The notes: generated by a model not told the origin, from the sequence alone. Counted from the stretch's first letter, positions 45,690-57,845 are shown. The stretch: 64,000 nucleotides of DNA from Nymphaea colorata (GCF_008831285.2 NC_045148.1:6207001-6271000), one strand, 5' to 3'. Numbers and translations are program-made.

Positions 45690-48600
45690 TTACTTGATTG
45701 GTTCATCTTTTTTACCAACAGCATTAAGCCATGACACGACTTGCTCAATAGATGGCCTCTGCTTGGGATCGATACTAATGCATTTGAAAGCAATATCAAG
45801 TACTATTAACAACTCATTTTCATGCTCTTTCTTCCATATCAATGGCTCAAACACATCAGCATCTTTTGTCTCCATCTTCATTTGGCGGACCCATGAAACC
45901 AAGTCCAGGCAACCCTTGGATTTGCATACGTCCACAGGTCTTTTCCCAGTAAGTAGCTCCAAGATGACAACACCGAAACTGTAGACATCACCTTTAAACG
46001 TAGCTGTCATAGTTTGACTGTATTCTGGAGGAATATATCCTAATGTCCCCACAAGATCTGTTGTGACATGAGTGTCATATGGCTTTAGCAGTCTTGAAAG
46101 ACCGAAATCAGCCAAATGAGCTACAAACTCCTCATTCAAGAGAATGTTGCTCGACTTCACATCACGATGGACAACATTAGGTACGCATGCTTTATGCAAG
46201 TAAGCCAAACCTTCAGCTGCGCCTTGGGCTATTCTCAGACGAGTCACCCAGTCCAGTTGTGAACCTCCATCAAGCCTCTCATGCAACCAATAGTCCAAGC
46301 TCCCATTTTCCATGTAGCAGTATATCAGCAATCTGTCATTACCATATCTGCAGTATCCCCTTAGAGAAACAAGGTTTTTGTGCTGAGCTTTTGACAGAGC
46401 TTCTACTTCAGCCCGAAACTCACGTTCCATCTGACCACAGTCTCCTGAAAGCCTCTTGATTGCAGCTTTTGTGCCATCTGGGAGGTTTGCTTTGTATACA
46501 AGACCAAATCCACCACAACCAATAATGTTTGCTTGGTCAAAATTGTTGGTAGCTTTCACAAGATCACAGACAGTCAGTTCTTTCCCTTCTGGGTTTTGAA
46601 AAAGACGTACTAATTTTTCACCCAAATAATCAGAAGTTATGTGAGGAGGACCAACTGCATCCTCTTCCTCATCAATTTGGCTCACTACCTCATTCCTGGA
46701 CATGTTAAAAAGGACTACTGCTAGAAGCAATGCAATTCCAACTCCTATACTTATTGTGATTCCCAGAATGCTTTTTCTTCCAGCTCCGTTGTTCAGGCTA
46801 GATGTTGCTTCTCCAAAGCTGGTTTCATTACAATGAGCTAAAGGTCCATCACAGAGACAAGGGTTGCCTTCAAAACTTGACTTGGAGAAGCTGAAGAGCT
46901 GTCCACCAGTAGGAATTGGCCCACACAAGTGATTATTAGCAACACTAAATTTGGATAGAAATGTAAGCTTATTTAAGGACACAGGAATAGATCCATGAAG
47001 GTCATTGAAAGACAGGTCCAGCACCTCTATGTTGCACATGTCCGAAAGGGACTCAGGGATTGTTCCTGTAATGTTGTTCCTGCTCAGATCTAAGACATGG
47101 AGGCCTCTCAACTGGCCAAATTGAGGCCATATTGTTCCATTGAGCCTATTGTTACTCAAATATATGGATGGTGGCAAGCCTGAGACCTGATTATATTGCA
47201 TACCATGGGCACTTTGGTTTCTCTTCACATAAAGAGGTATATTCATATATGTGCTGGAATTGAACGATGAAGAGGTCCCAGCAAGGCTCCTAAGTTGTAT
47301 TAAACTTATGGGTATTTCTCCTGTAAGAGAATTGTTCGAGAGATCCAAGTAAAATAGGTGCTCAAATTCACCAATCCATGAGGGAATGTCTCCATTGAAA
47401 TCATTCCAAGACAGATCCAATACCTGCAATTTCCTGCACTTAAGCAACCATGCAGGCACCCGTCCTCGAAGGCCACAATTCCCAACTGCTAAAACGACTA
47501 GTCTCTCAAATCCTTCTATATCATCAGGGAACATTTCTTCTTTGAAATTTTTTGCCAGGATGAGAGTAGTTAGGTTACTGCAATTCTGCAGCACCCTCAA
47601 CGTCTTGGAGATGTTTGTGAAGCTATTGTTGGACAAGGACAGAATAGAAAGAGATTGAAGCATCCCGAATTCTTCAGGAACCTCGCCATAGAAACTGTTT
47701 TTGGCTATGCTCAAAGTTTTCAACTCTTTGCAGTTCGACAAGCTAGTTGGAAGCCTACCATCAAACTTATTTGTAGCCAGATCAAGGGACCTGAGTTGAC
47801 TCATACCTGTGAAGTCGACGTCAATGATCCCTGTAAGAGAATTATTCCGCAAGTCAAGCGTCCTCATTGAAGAACAGAGGCCGAGAGAAAGCGGTAATCG
47901 ACCAGAGAACAGATTTGAATGCGCGATCAACTGCTCTAGTTTGGTAAGATTTCCAAATACATCAGGCAGAAGGCCAGTGAATTGGTTAGAGAAGATCTCC
48001 AATGAGCGAAGCCTCGCAAAATTGCCAATTCCGTCGCTTAAACCACCAGAAAAGTCGTTACTATGGATCGACAATTCCTCCAATGTTGACAAGCTAAATA
48101 AATCGCCAGGGAGCTCGCCATAGAGGAAATTCGAGCTCAAGAGCAACCGAATAAGAGAGGTGCAATTGACAAGGCCTTCTGGAACCTTGCCTTCGAAACG
48201 ATTATTCGAGAAATCAAGATCACGAAGAGCAGCTGACCGACTGCAAATGTTGGTTTCAATAGGCCCACTGAATGAATTGTTGCTGATATTAAAGCTGATG
48301 AGCTTCGGATACAAGGGAGTTGAATCAATGAGACTACCATTGAAGAGATTACTGGAAATGTTAATCCATCTGACAGACTCCAGGCCACCTACAGCGGAAC
48401 CGAAGAAGGAACCCTTTAGCTCATTGTAGCTGAGATCAAGGAACTCCAACTCTGCCAAGTTTGAAATCTCCGGCGGCACCTCACCTCCTAGCAAGTTCAC
48501 CGAAAGGTCGAGATGAGTCAGGCGATTCAATCGCCCCAGTGATGATGAGATAGTCCCACTCAGGCCTCTCCCCCTCAACACCAGCCTCTCCACCCTGCTG

Positions 48601-48824
48601 GAGTTCGCAGTCGCCTCGACTGCGCAATAGACACCTTCCCAACTGCAACAATCCGATCCTGCGATCCAATTCGACAAAATCCGGCTGTTCGTCATGTTTC
48701 CTGCGAACTCCAATAGTGCCTTCGAATCGTTTTCATTGCAGTTTCCGCCAGAAACCATTACAGTCCTCAAAGAGCAGAGGAGAAGCACCACCACCCATCT
48801 CCAAACACCAGTCCACATCTTCAT
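45690..48824 (-). CDS. PSKR2: PSKR2-like phytosulfokine receptor, leucine-rich-repeat receptor kinase
   Basis: A single uninterrupted exon of about 1044 aa (Arabidopsis PSKR2 is of similar size). Domains in order: signal peptide (hydrophobic WVVVLLLCSL) ending near VSGG; N-cap with NCNENDSKALL and CCSWEGVYC; about 21 LRRs of the LxxLDLSxNxLxGxIP type; an island of roughly 40 residues containing NIPLYVKRNQSAHGMQYNQV, a strong PSKR signature that forms the hormone pocket; C-terminal cap with paired cysteines; one transmembrane helix (about 685-706); cytoplasmic kinase with IGCGGFGLVYK, AAIKRL (Lys about 790), HRDVKSSNIL (Asp about 888), DFG (about 906) and GTLGYIPPEYS. All catalytic residues are present. 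Role by homology: plasma-membrane receptor for the sulfated peptide phytosulfokine, acting with SERK co-receptors in growth and wound or immune balance. PSKR2 is favoured over PSKR1 by ILGITISIGVGIALLL and IWPQFGQL. The upstream ATG at 48884 would add a run of phenylalanines read from a poly-A tract and is rejected. Confidence 0.95.
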   Translation of the reverse strand: MKMWTGVWRWVVVLLLCSLRTVMVSGGNCNENDSKALLEFAGNMTNSRILSNWIAGSDCCSWEGVYCAVEATANSSRVERLVLRGRGLSGTISSSLGRLNRLTHLDLSVNLLGGEVPPEISNLAELEFLDLSYNELKGSFFGSAVGGLESVRWINISSNLFNGSLIDSTPLYPKLISFNISNNSFSGPIETNICSRSAALRDLDFSNNRFEGKVPEGLVNCTSLIRLLLSSNFLYGELPGDLFSLSTLEELSIHSNDFSGGLSDGIGNFARLRSLEIFSNQFTGLLPDVFGNLTKLEQLIAHSNLFSGRLPLSLGLCSSMRTLDLRNNSLTGIIDVDFTGMSQLRSLDLATNKFDGRLPTSLSNCKELKTLSIAKNSFYGEVPEEFGMLQSLSILSLSNNSFTNISKTLRVLQNCSNLTTLILAKNFKEEMFPDDIEGFERLVVLAVGNCGLRGRVPAWLLKCRKLQVLDLSWNDFNGDIPSWIGEFEHLFYLDLSNNSLTGEIPISLIQLRSLAGTSSSFNSSTYMNIPLYVKRNQSAHGMQYNQVSGLPPSIYLSNNRLNGTIWPQFGQLRGLHVLDLSRNNITGTIPESLSDMCNIEVLDLSFNDLHGSIPVSLNKLTFLSKFSVANNHLCGPIPTGGQLFSFSKSSFEGNPCLCDGPLAHCNETSFGEATSSLNNGAGRKSILGITISIGVGIALLLAVVLFNMSRNEVVSQIDEEEDAVGPPHITSDYLGEKLVRLFQNPEGKELTVCDLVKATNNFDQANIIGCGGFGLVYKANLPDGTKAAIKRLSGDCGQMEREFRAEVEALSKAQHKNLVSLRGYCRYGNDRLLIYCYMENGSLDYWLHERLDGGSQLDWVTRLRIAQGAAEGLAYLHKACVPNVVHRDVKSSNILLNEEFVAHLADFGLSRLLKPYDTHVTTDLVGTLGYIPPEYSQTMTATFKGDVYSFGVVILELLTGKRPVDVCKSKGCLDLVSWVRQMKMETKDADVFEPLIWKKEHENELLIVLDIAFKCISIDPKQRPSIEQVVSWLNAVGKKDEPIK

Positions 48825-48910
48825 TAAAACCCGAAACCCACCCACCAAAAACAAGCTGAAACGTAAAAAAAAAAAAAAAAGCAATAGCTTTCAACCACCA
48901 CTCTAGAGAG

Positions 48911-48966
48911 GAGGAGGAGAAGAAGAAGAAGAAGAAGAAGAAGAAGAAGAAGAAGAAGAAGAAGAA
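48911..48966. repeat. (GAA)n microsatellite in the PSKR2 leader
   Basis: About 18 GAA units, reading (TTC)n on the transcript strand, lie roughly 90-140 bases before the chosen ATG at 48824, so probably in the 5' UTR or promoter. With the adjacent poly-A tract (48867-48880) it generates long artificial Phe/Ser frames. Confidence 0.9.
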
Positions 48967-49870
48967 AAGCAACAAAGAGAACTGAACATCCGATAAGAAG
49001 AAGCAGAAGAAGAGGAACTCATCCTCTGCGAAAACCTCAGCTCTTTTATGATTCACTCTTCTAGGCCTACAAGAGAACCAAAGAATCGACTCTCAATTTC
49101 TTCAAACAGAAGCAATGGTGGACACAAAAGAGGAGGAGTGCACGAAGTTCAAAATTTTGAAACAAAAAGGGGTCCTTTTCTTCGCTTCTTCTTTGTCACT
49201 CATCATGGAAAAGCAAGAAGTACAGAGGATAAAAAGCAGAAGGAGAGGGAAGGGGGTGAAAATATCTGCTCTTTTTCTTTCTGGGTTTTCAGCTTTCCCT
49301 GTTCTTCAGTAAATGAAAGAGTGGTGGTTAAAGAAGCAACAACAATGAGGCCAGCATGAGGAGGAGGGTAAGGGACCAACCCCTACCGCTAAACCCTAGG
49401 CAGGAAAGAAGATTGGCATCATGGGTAGGACGATTTTCTTCTTCTTTTTCCTTTTCTCTCTCGCACCTTTTAATATTTTTATCACAGGTATCCCGCCTCT
49501 CTATTTCATGTAGTGAGTGAATGAGTGAGTGAGTGAGAGCAGAAGGTCAACCAAAAGGAGATGTGGAAGCAAGCCGCTGGGTAGCGCTGCAGTCGGCGGA
49601 CGCCACGGGTTTCTGCCGGCTAGAGAGAGAAACAGAGGAGGGGGGAGAGTGGTGGTCAAAGAAAGGTCATGCAAAGAAAACAGGAAGAGGAAGGCGTTTT
49701 TTATACATGGAAAGAGAGATCGTCGTCTTCTTCTTCTTCTTCTGTTCTGCACCTCCTTTTGGGACCACGCTCCTCCTCCTTCACATGCTTACAGCAATGT
49801 CGACACCCACTGTCCCTCCTGTAGAGAGAGAAAGAAGCTTCGTCTTCCTTCCATCATAACGCAAGAGCAC
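48967..49870 (-). promoter_or_regulatory. Probable leader and promoter of the PSKR2-like gene
   Basis: The upstream flank of an intronless receptor gene. It has pyrimidine-rich stretches on the transcript strand, a GATAAAAATATTAAAAGG word reading minus near 49486-49469, and GTGAGT tandem words at 49512-49536. The 175-codon plus-strand frame at 49529-50056 has low-complexity Arg-rich content and is not taken as a gene. No transcription start can be fixed from sequence. Confidence 0.3.
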
Positions 49871-52224
49871 GGGCGCGAGCACACATGCATTCACAAGTAC
49901 TTTGTAATGGCTAGTGAGAGGTCCAAAGTACTAAATTTAACGGGTAATATTTATGGTACAATAAACTGTTGTTTAATTAGAATGAGTATATATAATTTTT
50001 TATATTCTAATATTGGAAAAAGCCGTCGTTCAAATATCTATGCATTCTTAACTTGATTTCTAATTAATGGCACGCCTTCAATCTTTAATTGTGAACGAAA
50101 AAAGACAAGGAGAGGACATAACCTATATTAAATATTAAAAAGAAAAAGAAAAGAGAAGAGAAAAGGTGCATATATAACTAGTGGTGATTCGTTATTCTGT
50201 TGTTTTTAAAATATCACATTTTATCAATCAAATTCAAATATTCAAAACTTTTCTAATTAGGAACATGTTCTTGATTAAACTTAAAGATCGCACTGCGTCA
50301 AACACGTTATTAGCAACATAAATTGAATGCTAAACTGGTTGTTCAATCACTGAGTCTTTTCAGTTTGGAAAACGAACTAATATTGAGGTACATATTCTCA
50401 TGCTTCAAACTATATAAATCAACATAAAAAACTTATTTTCTATACATTAAAGATGAGTGCTAAAAATTCTTAAACTTCTATAAAATCTCAGTTACATTTA
50501 AAAAATGGTAATTTTGTTTGAAGATTTGGAATCTTTTGCACGATTAGTTTTATAAGAAAACAAATAAAAAGTGCCAAAAATAATCGTGATGGAAAGAGAC
50601 GTACCGAATTTGATAGAAAAAAGCATGTTGACTACTTTTTATCACCTGGGTCGTGAAGATTCACTGAATTCAAGACTTAAGAGGAAGGGAGAAAAAACAA
50701 ATGGTTCAACAACATTTGCCTGTGATCAAGACGTTCTTGACTTCCTTTGTTGACAGCTTACGCAACCAGTGGCTGTCTTCTTCACTAATAATAGGATGCC
50801 CTTCACGTAATCTTTTTTTACTGCAATTTTCTAGGTATTTATTATTAGATGTTCAAAGGTTTCTCGAGAAAAGCACAAATTAAAAAAAAATCCATTAGAT
50901 TTTGAAAGTATCGCAGTCTGACTCCTCGATGAACATGAACTTTTTTTTCGAGTTTCTCTATGTTACTCATGTTATTTTCTTTTTATTTCTTAAAACAAGG
51001 AAAATCCGAAAATCCTAAAAAAAGTGTATTTTAAGTGGATATTTGCATTTGTTCCCGTTACTTTGATAAAATAAGCAAGTTTCAACTAAGCGTATTCCTA
51101 ATAAATTATTTTAAGCAGCATATGCATCTTGGACATTGAACTTTTTAACTTTTGTCAACTTGAAGATATTCAATTTTAAGTGTAAATCTATTGGTGATAC
51201 ATCCTAGTAATTTTTCTCAACTTGAAGATATTCAATTTTAAGCCCAAATTTTCAATTTTAAGCATAAACCTATTTATGATAGGTCTTAGTAATTCATGCG
51301 GATGCTTTGCTTACCTAGTTTTAGTGTTTGTTGGTGGGTGAGTGGGGGAACCACAAACCCACAAGAAATTTGAAGTTTTTACTTAATTCTTTGTTTTGGT
51401 GTTTTAGTAAGAAATTTGAAGTTTCTACTTACTTCTTTGTTTTGGTGTTTTAGTTATTGCTTTTACTATGCTTCAACTTGTGCATCGATATTTATGTCAT
51501 TTCTTCATATACCTGACCACGCTCAATTGTCATGGGCAGTAGCCCATATCGTTTCTTATGGAATACCATATCAAAGTTCCAAAAGCAAAATATACTATTG
51601 GGTTTTTGTGAATTTATGTCTAATTTTTACTTCGTTTATTTTTCTTATTTCTAAGCATAATGGCAGTTAACCGCTTGAAGAACAAAGATTTCAAGTTTTT
51701 TGCAAAACGAGAGCATTCATCCAAGGAACGAAGGTTTTTACAAATCTCCCAATTCCTTTCGCCGTACACTTTAATTTAAAAAGTCCAAGAAAACTTCAAT
51801 AATGAGCAGATCAGGCAAAAGAATTATTTATTTATTAGTATAAAAGGACTTGGTCTCGGTACCTAATTTTCAAAAAATGCAAGCGTTTATGACCGTATTT
51901 GTATCTAGTAGACGCAATGCATCCACGTTCTTTGCGACAAATTCTGGTAGTAGATGTTTAGACTACAACGAAGTAGAAGGCGATAATGAAAGGTGCCGAA
52001 TTTTGGTTATTCAAATTTTGGAACGTCCTAAGTGCTTGTTTGACTTAGAGTGGTCAAATGAACACAAATGTGACACCAGCAATTATAAGTTAAGTTACAA
52101 GAGTGGGAGTGCTAGTGGAGCTAGAGCTACTATGTGATTGATGTGGGCCACTGATCATGCCAACCCATGAGATCTTATACCGCACAGTGCCCATTCTAGA
52201 CCTGGGTCCGTGCCTTGCAGACAC
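49871..52224. other. Gene-poor AT-rich region
   Basis: No gene recognised. It contains a near-repeat of CTTGAAGATATTCAATTTTA (51160 and 51220) and a 46-bp tandem repeat at 51363. The frame at 51850-52137 has no recognised similarity. Confidence 0.5.
51363..51454. repeat. 46-bp tandem duplication
   Basis: Units 51363-51408 and 51409-51454 both begin AAGAAATTTGAAGTTT and end TTTTGGTGTTTTAGT, with two differences. Confidence 0.9.
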
Positions 52225-52595
52225 CTAACCACCCATGGGTGCGGATATAAATTCAATATGGTTACAAAGATGCAGGTACTATGTGCACTAACTTTAAAAA
52301 TGTGGGTATATGGGTATAGCAGAAAATATATGTATATATATACTAAATACTATAAAAATTTCATGATGAAAAAAAAATATTTCAATAAAATAGTGATAAA
52401 AATAAGAAAAGTACATGTCAATGACCAATAACTCTAAAAAACATAATGAAAGATGAGTGAGGAGCAAAGTAAACCAAGTAAATGTAAGTAGTTTAGATTA
52501 ATTTTAATTCAAAGAATATCCAACTATATCCAAGTACCCGTTTTGATGTATAAATAACGCGAAACGAATATGAGAACCACACTTATGTGATTTAG
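52225..52595. mobile_element. TACGGGTACGG-family MITE, diverged
   Basis: The left end CTAACCACCCATGGGTGCGG and reverse-complemented right end CTAAATCACATAAG are diverged family termini. The interior is homologous to 9332-9713. No convincing TSD. The next family member starts after only seven bases. Confidence 0.6.
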
Positions 52596-52602
52596 TTAAT
52601 AA

Positions 52603-53357
52603 CTATGTCACCTGAGTGCGGGATGGATGGGGGTGTTTGTGCCGGCGCGGCACATTTCAAAAAATTTAGGTGCGGCAGTGCGGCGAGAGTATTTTATTAT
52701 TATTATTATTATTATTAAATTATAATAATAACAATAATATGTATATAATGCATATGACAAAAAATTGTCTATAAACCATGAAATTATTAAATAACAAGAT
52801 CAAAATTGCAATTTGTCGATATCAAAATTACAATTTATCGAATGGAGGTCACCCTGCAGGGGAGGCTGCAATCGACGACTTCGCCGGCTCCATCGACCAC
52901 CAAATGTGATGTATAGAAGAGGGATTCAGATTAAGAAGGGATGAAGGTCGAGGAAGATGGAAGAAGAAGAAGAATGGACGAAGATGGATGAAGCTTGAAG
53001 GTTGAGGAAGAGGGAAGAAGAAGAAAAAGAAGAAGAACAAGGGAGGAAGAGGGATGAAGCTTGAAGGTCGAGGAAGAGGGAAGAAGAAGAAGAAGGGAGG
53101 AAGAGGAAAAGGTGGAAGAAGAGGGAAGAGTTAAAAATTTTAAAAAAAAAAACCTAAAAATTGGATCAAATTAGACTTTCTCGCCTTTAACCGCACTCGA
53201 CTTGGGTCAAACGAGAGTCGGGTGCGAGTTTGAAAAAGACAATTTTAGTCAGGTGCGTCTGACCGCACCCGACTCTTGTTGGCCAATTTAGGTGCGCACT
53301 CGCACCAGCACCCGCATCGTGTCGACGCAGGTGAAACGAAGCACCCAGGTTACATAC
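52603..53357. mobile_element. TACGGGTACGG-family MITE, 755 bp, perfect TSD
   Basis: The left end is CTATGTCACCTGAGTGCGGG; the right end in reverse complement is GTATGTAACCTGGGTGC. Identical 8-mers GTTAATAA flank it (52595-52602 and 53358-53365). The centre has a (TTA)n run near 52694-52717 and a GAAGAA-rich stretch at about 52930-53125. Confidence 0.85.
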
Positions 53358-53365
53358 GTTAATAA

Positions 53366-54659
53366 GCTTTATAGAGTTCAATTGTGTAGCTAAGTTAGGC
53401 CTTAAAGCACTTTCATTTACTTTTAATAGCTTGAAAGCTTCGAGGATAATTATTGCCTCCGTGGACACGCAACTATTGTCAAGTTGATAAGACATCATTA
53501 ATGAAAAAGTGTCTTGCAAGGTAAAAGTTACGTCAAAACCTGTCGATAGACAAAGTATCTTGCAGGTAAAGTTTCCTTTTCTTTAATTAAAAAAATGGCG
53601 GGTAAGTTTTTATAAGGACAATATCAAGAAAAAGCTGCCATGGTCTTCAACCTAAAAGCAAAAGTTATGCGTATACATTTTTCATGTACAAAAACACTTT
53701 TAACCTTATGCCAACAAACTTGTTTCCTTTTTTAAAATTTTGCCTGTCGATGGAAAAGAAAGAGGATAAAAAATACTTCCTTACAATCATTGGCAAGCCT
53801 CAGTCAAAAGAAAAGAAAAAAAGGAATTATGAGCTCAGTTTTATTAGGAGAATATTGATTACCTTAAGTTTACACGAAACGTAATATTTTAATTAATTTT
53901 TTAAGATTATAAACGTTTGATACCTGACAAGAATATGCATGAATAGACATTCTGAGTTTCAATTGTTGAATATTAGCAATTGTTGAATATTAGAGTCAGA
54001 TCTCAAGTCAGACCCTTCTTCCTTTTGACTTGAGATGCATAAATTCAATGGATGTTGAAGATCTCAAATTCGTGGTTTTCAAAATCTAGAGTTTGTCACA
54101 ACAATAGATTTAAAACCAAAACCTTCAAATCTAAAATCTGGGGTAGTCATATAGCTTTGAGTGTCTTGGTATAGGCAAAATCTAGGCTTAGTCTCATCCT
54201 AAATCTAATGTAGATCTAGTAATTGAGTAATTTATCCAAGTTCACCTATCCAACAACAGGCATTATGGGGGAAGTGGTACGAGAGAGGCGAAAGCCATTC
54301 TTGTCTCCAGGGTTAACTGCTGCTTCGAGACTTGGGTGACTTTATGGTACATTTTTTAACTTAAGTGTCGCACATGACACCATTTGCAGTCGAGAGAAGT
54401 AACATTAATGTGAATTAAACTAAGAATGTGTGTCTAAATACCCTTCAAGCTCACCACCTATACTATGCCCACGGGGCTACTATTAGGGGAAGTGAAATCC
54501 ACCTAGTCTCACATGCTAATCCCATCAATGTCCAACCGCCATTTCGATCCATTTTTCGGCGTTCCTTTTCTTCTTATTTTTCAAGAAACTAAGTCCAAAC
54601 CCACCAATTTGAAGATGTTAAACAAGCATATCATGGGCCAAACAGTCCAACCTCCGATG
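53366..54659. other. Intergenic, no supported gene
   Basis: No significant frame, RNA gene or clear element seen. Confidence 0.5.
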
Positions 54660-54796
54660 CAAGTAGTAGGGTCAAACTAAAACCCGAATCTAAAAAATAT
54701 ATTGCACAATTAAAATTTTTTACTTTTTTCAATATATATATTTTTTCCAATAATTGGGGTGGGGCCATGGCGGCCCACCCCCTTCCTCCGGCCCTG
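54660..54796. repeat. Right-end relative of the CAGGGGCGGA MITE
   Basis: AT-rich core, then GGGGTGGGGCCATGGCGGCC and CCTTCCTCCGGCCCTG, matching the right arm of 335-516 by eye. The left terminus is unclear. Confidence 0.45.
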
Positions 54797-55169
54797 GCTA
54801 CATCCATCACTCCAGTGCCTTTGCTATGGTTCTTAAAAAGCCTCACCATGGTAACAATGAAAAAAAAAATAACACAAGCACGTTATCTCTATTTTTTGCA
54901 ACTTTTAGACCAAAAAATATGGATGCATATCACACTAGCTAAGTATACTTCAAATCATAGGCACAAATAAAGTCTTAAAGTTTTAAACAACGACATTTTT
55001 CTTGTGTATAATATGACGCTTTTGTAACAAACAGGAAAAATATGATAAATTTTTTGATATTTTAAAAAATTAAAAATAAAATAAAATAAAATAAGTGAAA
55101 ATCTAATAACAAGGATATTAAAAGATAAGTAGATTTGCAACAAATAAAAAATAAGTCTGTTTGGCAATT

Positions 55170-55350
55170 AAAGAACTGAAAAAAAAAATGAAAAAATGCA
55201 AAAAAAGTGAAAAAATGCAAAAAAACGAGTTAAAAACACGTTTTTTCGCTTTTTAACGTTTTTTTCAAAAATGCGTTTTTTAGTTTTAAACGACCATTTA
55301 ATTTACCATATTTTGTTCGCAGTTTTTTCAAAAAAAAAAACGTTTTTTCT
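55170..55350. repeat. Low-complexity A/T-rich tract with ACGTTTTTT words
   Basis: GAAAAAATGCAAAAAA is repeated in tandem, followed by a mirror-like series of CGTTTTTT words. Nothing coding. Confidence 0.6.
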
Positions 55351-55811
55351 ATGACTATAGGAGTTCAAATATGGTGTGTATTAATTTTCCTTTTCCAACT
55401 TACCGTCCCTAATAAATATGGAAAGGGGACATTAATATATGAAAGTACTGCAAAAAGACAGAGACTATCTTCCATATACGCCAATTCAGTTACTCCATAC
55501 GTTTGCGGAGAAGGCCTTGCTGGCCATGGCAGCCTTTGTTGAAGACGTGCATGGCCTGCTCTTTCGTTTTCTTGCCTTAAATGGGCTAAAGCAAAGGGGG
55601 GACCTATTAATTTTCTCTTGTTCAACGCCTCGTCTGCAAGTTTTTCTTTTCGTTCTTCTCTTTCTTGAAGAAGAGACAAACTGCCATTATAGACTTTCTC
55701 AAGAACAGACCCTATCAGTATGATTGGTGTTCTTGCTTGCTTGAATGGTTGTATGAATTGGGCATGGATCGATCCAAACAGTACATTTTTGACCTAGACG
55801 GTTCGGGGCAC

Positions 55812-55937
55812 CGGCAGCGGAGAATATTTTTTGGCCGAGGGGCACTTTGAGTCGAACTCTCCCAAAACCAGGTCTAGATTTTTCAAGGCCTGGTGTAGGC
55901 ACTGGCCGACACCAGCCCCACTATAGCTCCGCTACCG
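55812..55937. repeat. Possible short TIR element
   Basis: It starts CGGCAGCGGAGAAT and ends AGCTCCGCTACCG, inverted matches over about 11 bases around GGCCGAGGGGC and CCAGCCCC. The flanks do not show a TSD. Confidence 0.3.
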
Positions 55938-57544
55938 TTTTTGGCAGTAATTTGTTTTTGTTAAGCATAGTTGACAAAGTTGGGCTTAGATCTTAACTGG
56001 TTGGTTGAATAGGTACGATCCGGACAAAAACAACATGATTTTCTAAGATATTCAACAATAGAACCGAGATAAACAAAAAAAAAAAGTATGGATCCAAGAC
56101 TTGATCCGACCTCCGAGGGCCTCAGATCTAAGATCCTGGTTTGAACGCCCACAAAATCTAAGAATCTTAAAGTTGTATAGGGGATTGGACTAGAAAGCAA
56201 AGGATCTTCTGTAGTCAGATTCTATGAATTCAAACACGGCCTAGTGACTTTATATCTTACTTAATTATGCCTAAATTATGGTGCATTTGAACCAGGTGGT
56301 GGCACATGATTCGAGGGCCACCCATTGGCGGATCAAGAACCGACACGCGCCAATGCCGACCAATAAAAAAGCACTGAGCTGCCAAGAAAAGTTCAATCGA
56401 GAAACAATGGCATGAGAAGAGGGGCTGAATATGCCGTGAGTTCGCGAGTTGTGGCCCTGCTTTTTCTCACCTCTTCTTCTCCATGCTTTTCATCACACTT
56501 CTCGTGTGAAAGATTTTCCCTTTCTCGCATCCATGGTGGCAAATTATAGGCCCTAGAGGCGGTAAAAGAGCTTTTTCGGGTTGGTAGCGTGACAAAGATA
56601 GACCGGTCCGCGGGTCCAACATCGGATTCAGTACACACGGGTTTTCAGGCCAATAGCATCCAAACACGCCCCAAGATTTAGGCAACATAAGTTTGGCAGA
56701 ATCCAACCCTCCCCCTTCACAGTAGGTGACAAACAAGCCTGTTTTTTTTTATCTTTTGAATTCAGAAGCACCAAAGTTGTCTTAGTCATACCACTTATTT
56801 CCTCATATATATTATTCAATGGTCAACAGTATGATATTTAAATGCATCTTTCAGCTCAAAAACAAATTTAATGGGTCCTACCTACATCCAACCAAAGTTC
56901 ACATGAATATGCATCTTTCCTTTGAATGGATCACAACAATTGCTATAGGGGTAGGTCCATAGCAGTCACATGAATCATGAGTTATTGTCAATGACCTTGA
57001 TCTTATGTTAGTCATTGTTGACATATAATTCTTCACGCCATCGTTGGTCTAGTTCCCCCATGATTGAATTTGTCAATTTTTAGATATTCATAGCCGGTTA
57101 GGTTTGGAAACTGATTTGATGTAACTCTGAGTAGTAAGTGTTAATGTGAGGGATATTTCATAGAACACACTTGCTTTAAAAAGCAGACTCATTTTTTGAA
57201 TACTTCACATTTAGTTGCTGCAATTTAGTTATACATGTTATGAAAGAAGTGGTTGGATGATGAGAACTTTCTAAACTGTGAGATTTTGTAATTTCAATTA
57301 AATCTTAGGTGGCTTAATGGCAAAGCGGACTAGTTTTCTGTCTTAGATTCCCTGCATGCTTAAACAAAGAAAACCTTTGATTAAGAAACTGATGCCAATC
57401 ATTTCAGGATTCTAGAGTTTGATCATTAAACAAAGTGAGTTCTTATAGTTGTTTTTTTTTTCCCCTTTATGTATGGGAAACCACCTTTAGTAAAAACTCT
57501 TTCTAAGGTTCTAGCTTGCATCGAGGTCTAGATAGACCTATGAC

Positions 57545-57845
57545 GGGCTCACTGTCTTCAGCCTGTGCGGCGCAGCGAATAGCTCGTCCGCTGTCAGCTT
57601 AAAGGGGCAAAAGGTTGCGTAGATAACTTGAAAATAGTGAGTGCGCATGGAAACCAAATATTGCTTACATCGGTTTTGTGATAAATGCAATCTATGCCCA
57701 TTGCAAGAACATCCCTCCATTTCTTTGGAATATTTGATTTCCGCATGCACTCGCTATTTTCAAGTTATCTGCGCAACCTTTTGGCCCTTTAGGCTGATGA
57801 CGGACGAGCTATCGCCTGGCCGCATAGGCTGAAGAAAGTGAGCCC
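57545..57845. mobile_element. 301-bp fold-back element / hairpin
   Basis: About 105 bases at 57545-57650 pair with 57741-57845 in inverse orientation with few mismatches (for example GGGCTCACTGTCTTCAGCCT against GGGCTCACTTTCTTCAGCCT, and AAAAGGTTGCGTAGATAACT against AAAAGGTTGCGCAGATAACT). The loop is about 90 bases. ATGAC directly flanks both sides (57540-57544 and 57846-57850), a possible 5-bp TSD. The small frames on each arm are mirror products of the palindrome. Confidence 0.8.

Noticed and set aside
48733-49056. 107-codon frame rich in phenylalanine
   Set aside because: It is a translation of the (TTC)n and poly-T tracts in the receptor gene leader.
49529-50056. 175-codon plus-strand frame upstream of the PSKR2-like gene
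   Set aside because: Arg/Lys/Ser-rich low-complexity translation of GA-rich leader or promoter DNA; no homology recognised.
57320-57440. tRNA-like box A word (TGGCTTAATGG) near 57312
   Set aside because: No convincing box B or cloverleaf downstream; not called a tRNA or SINE.
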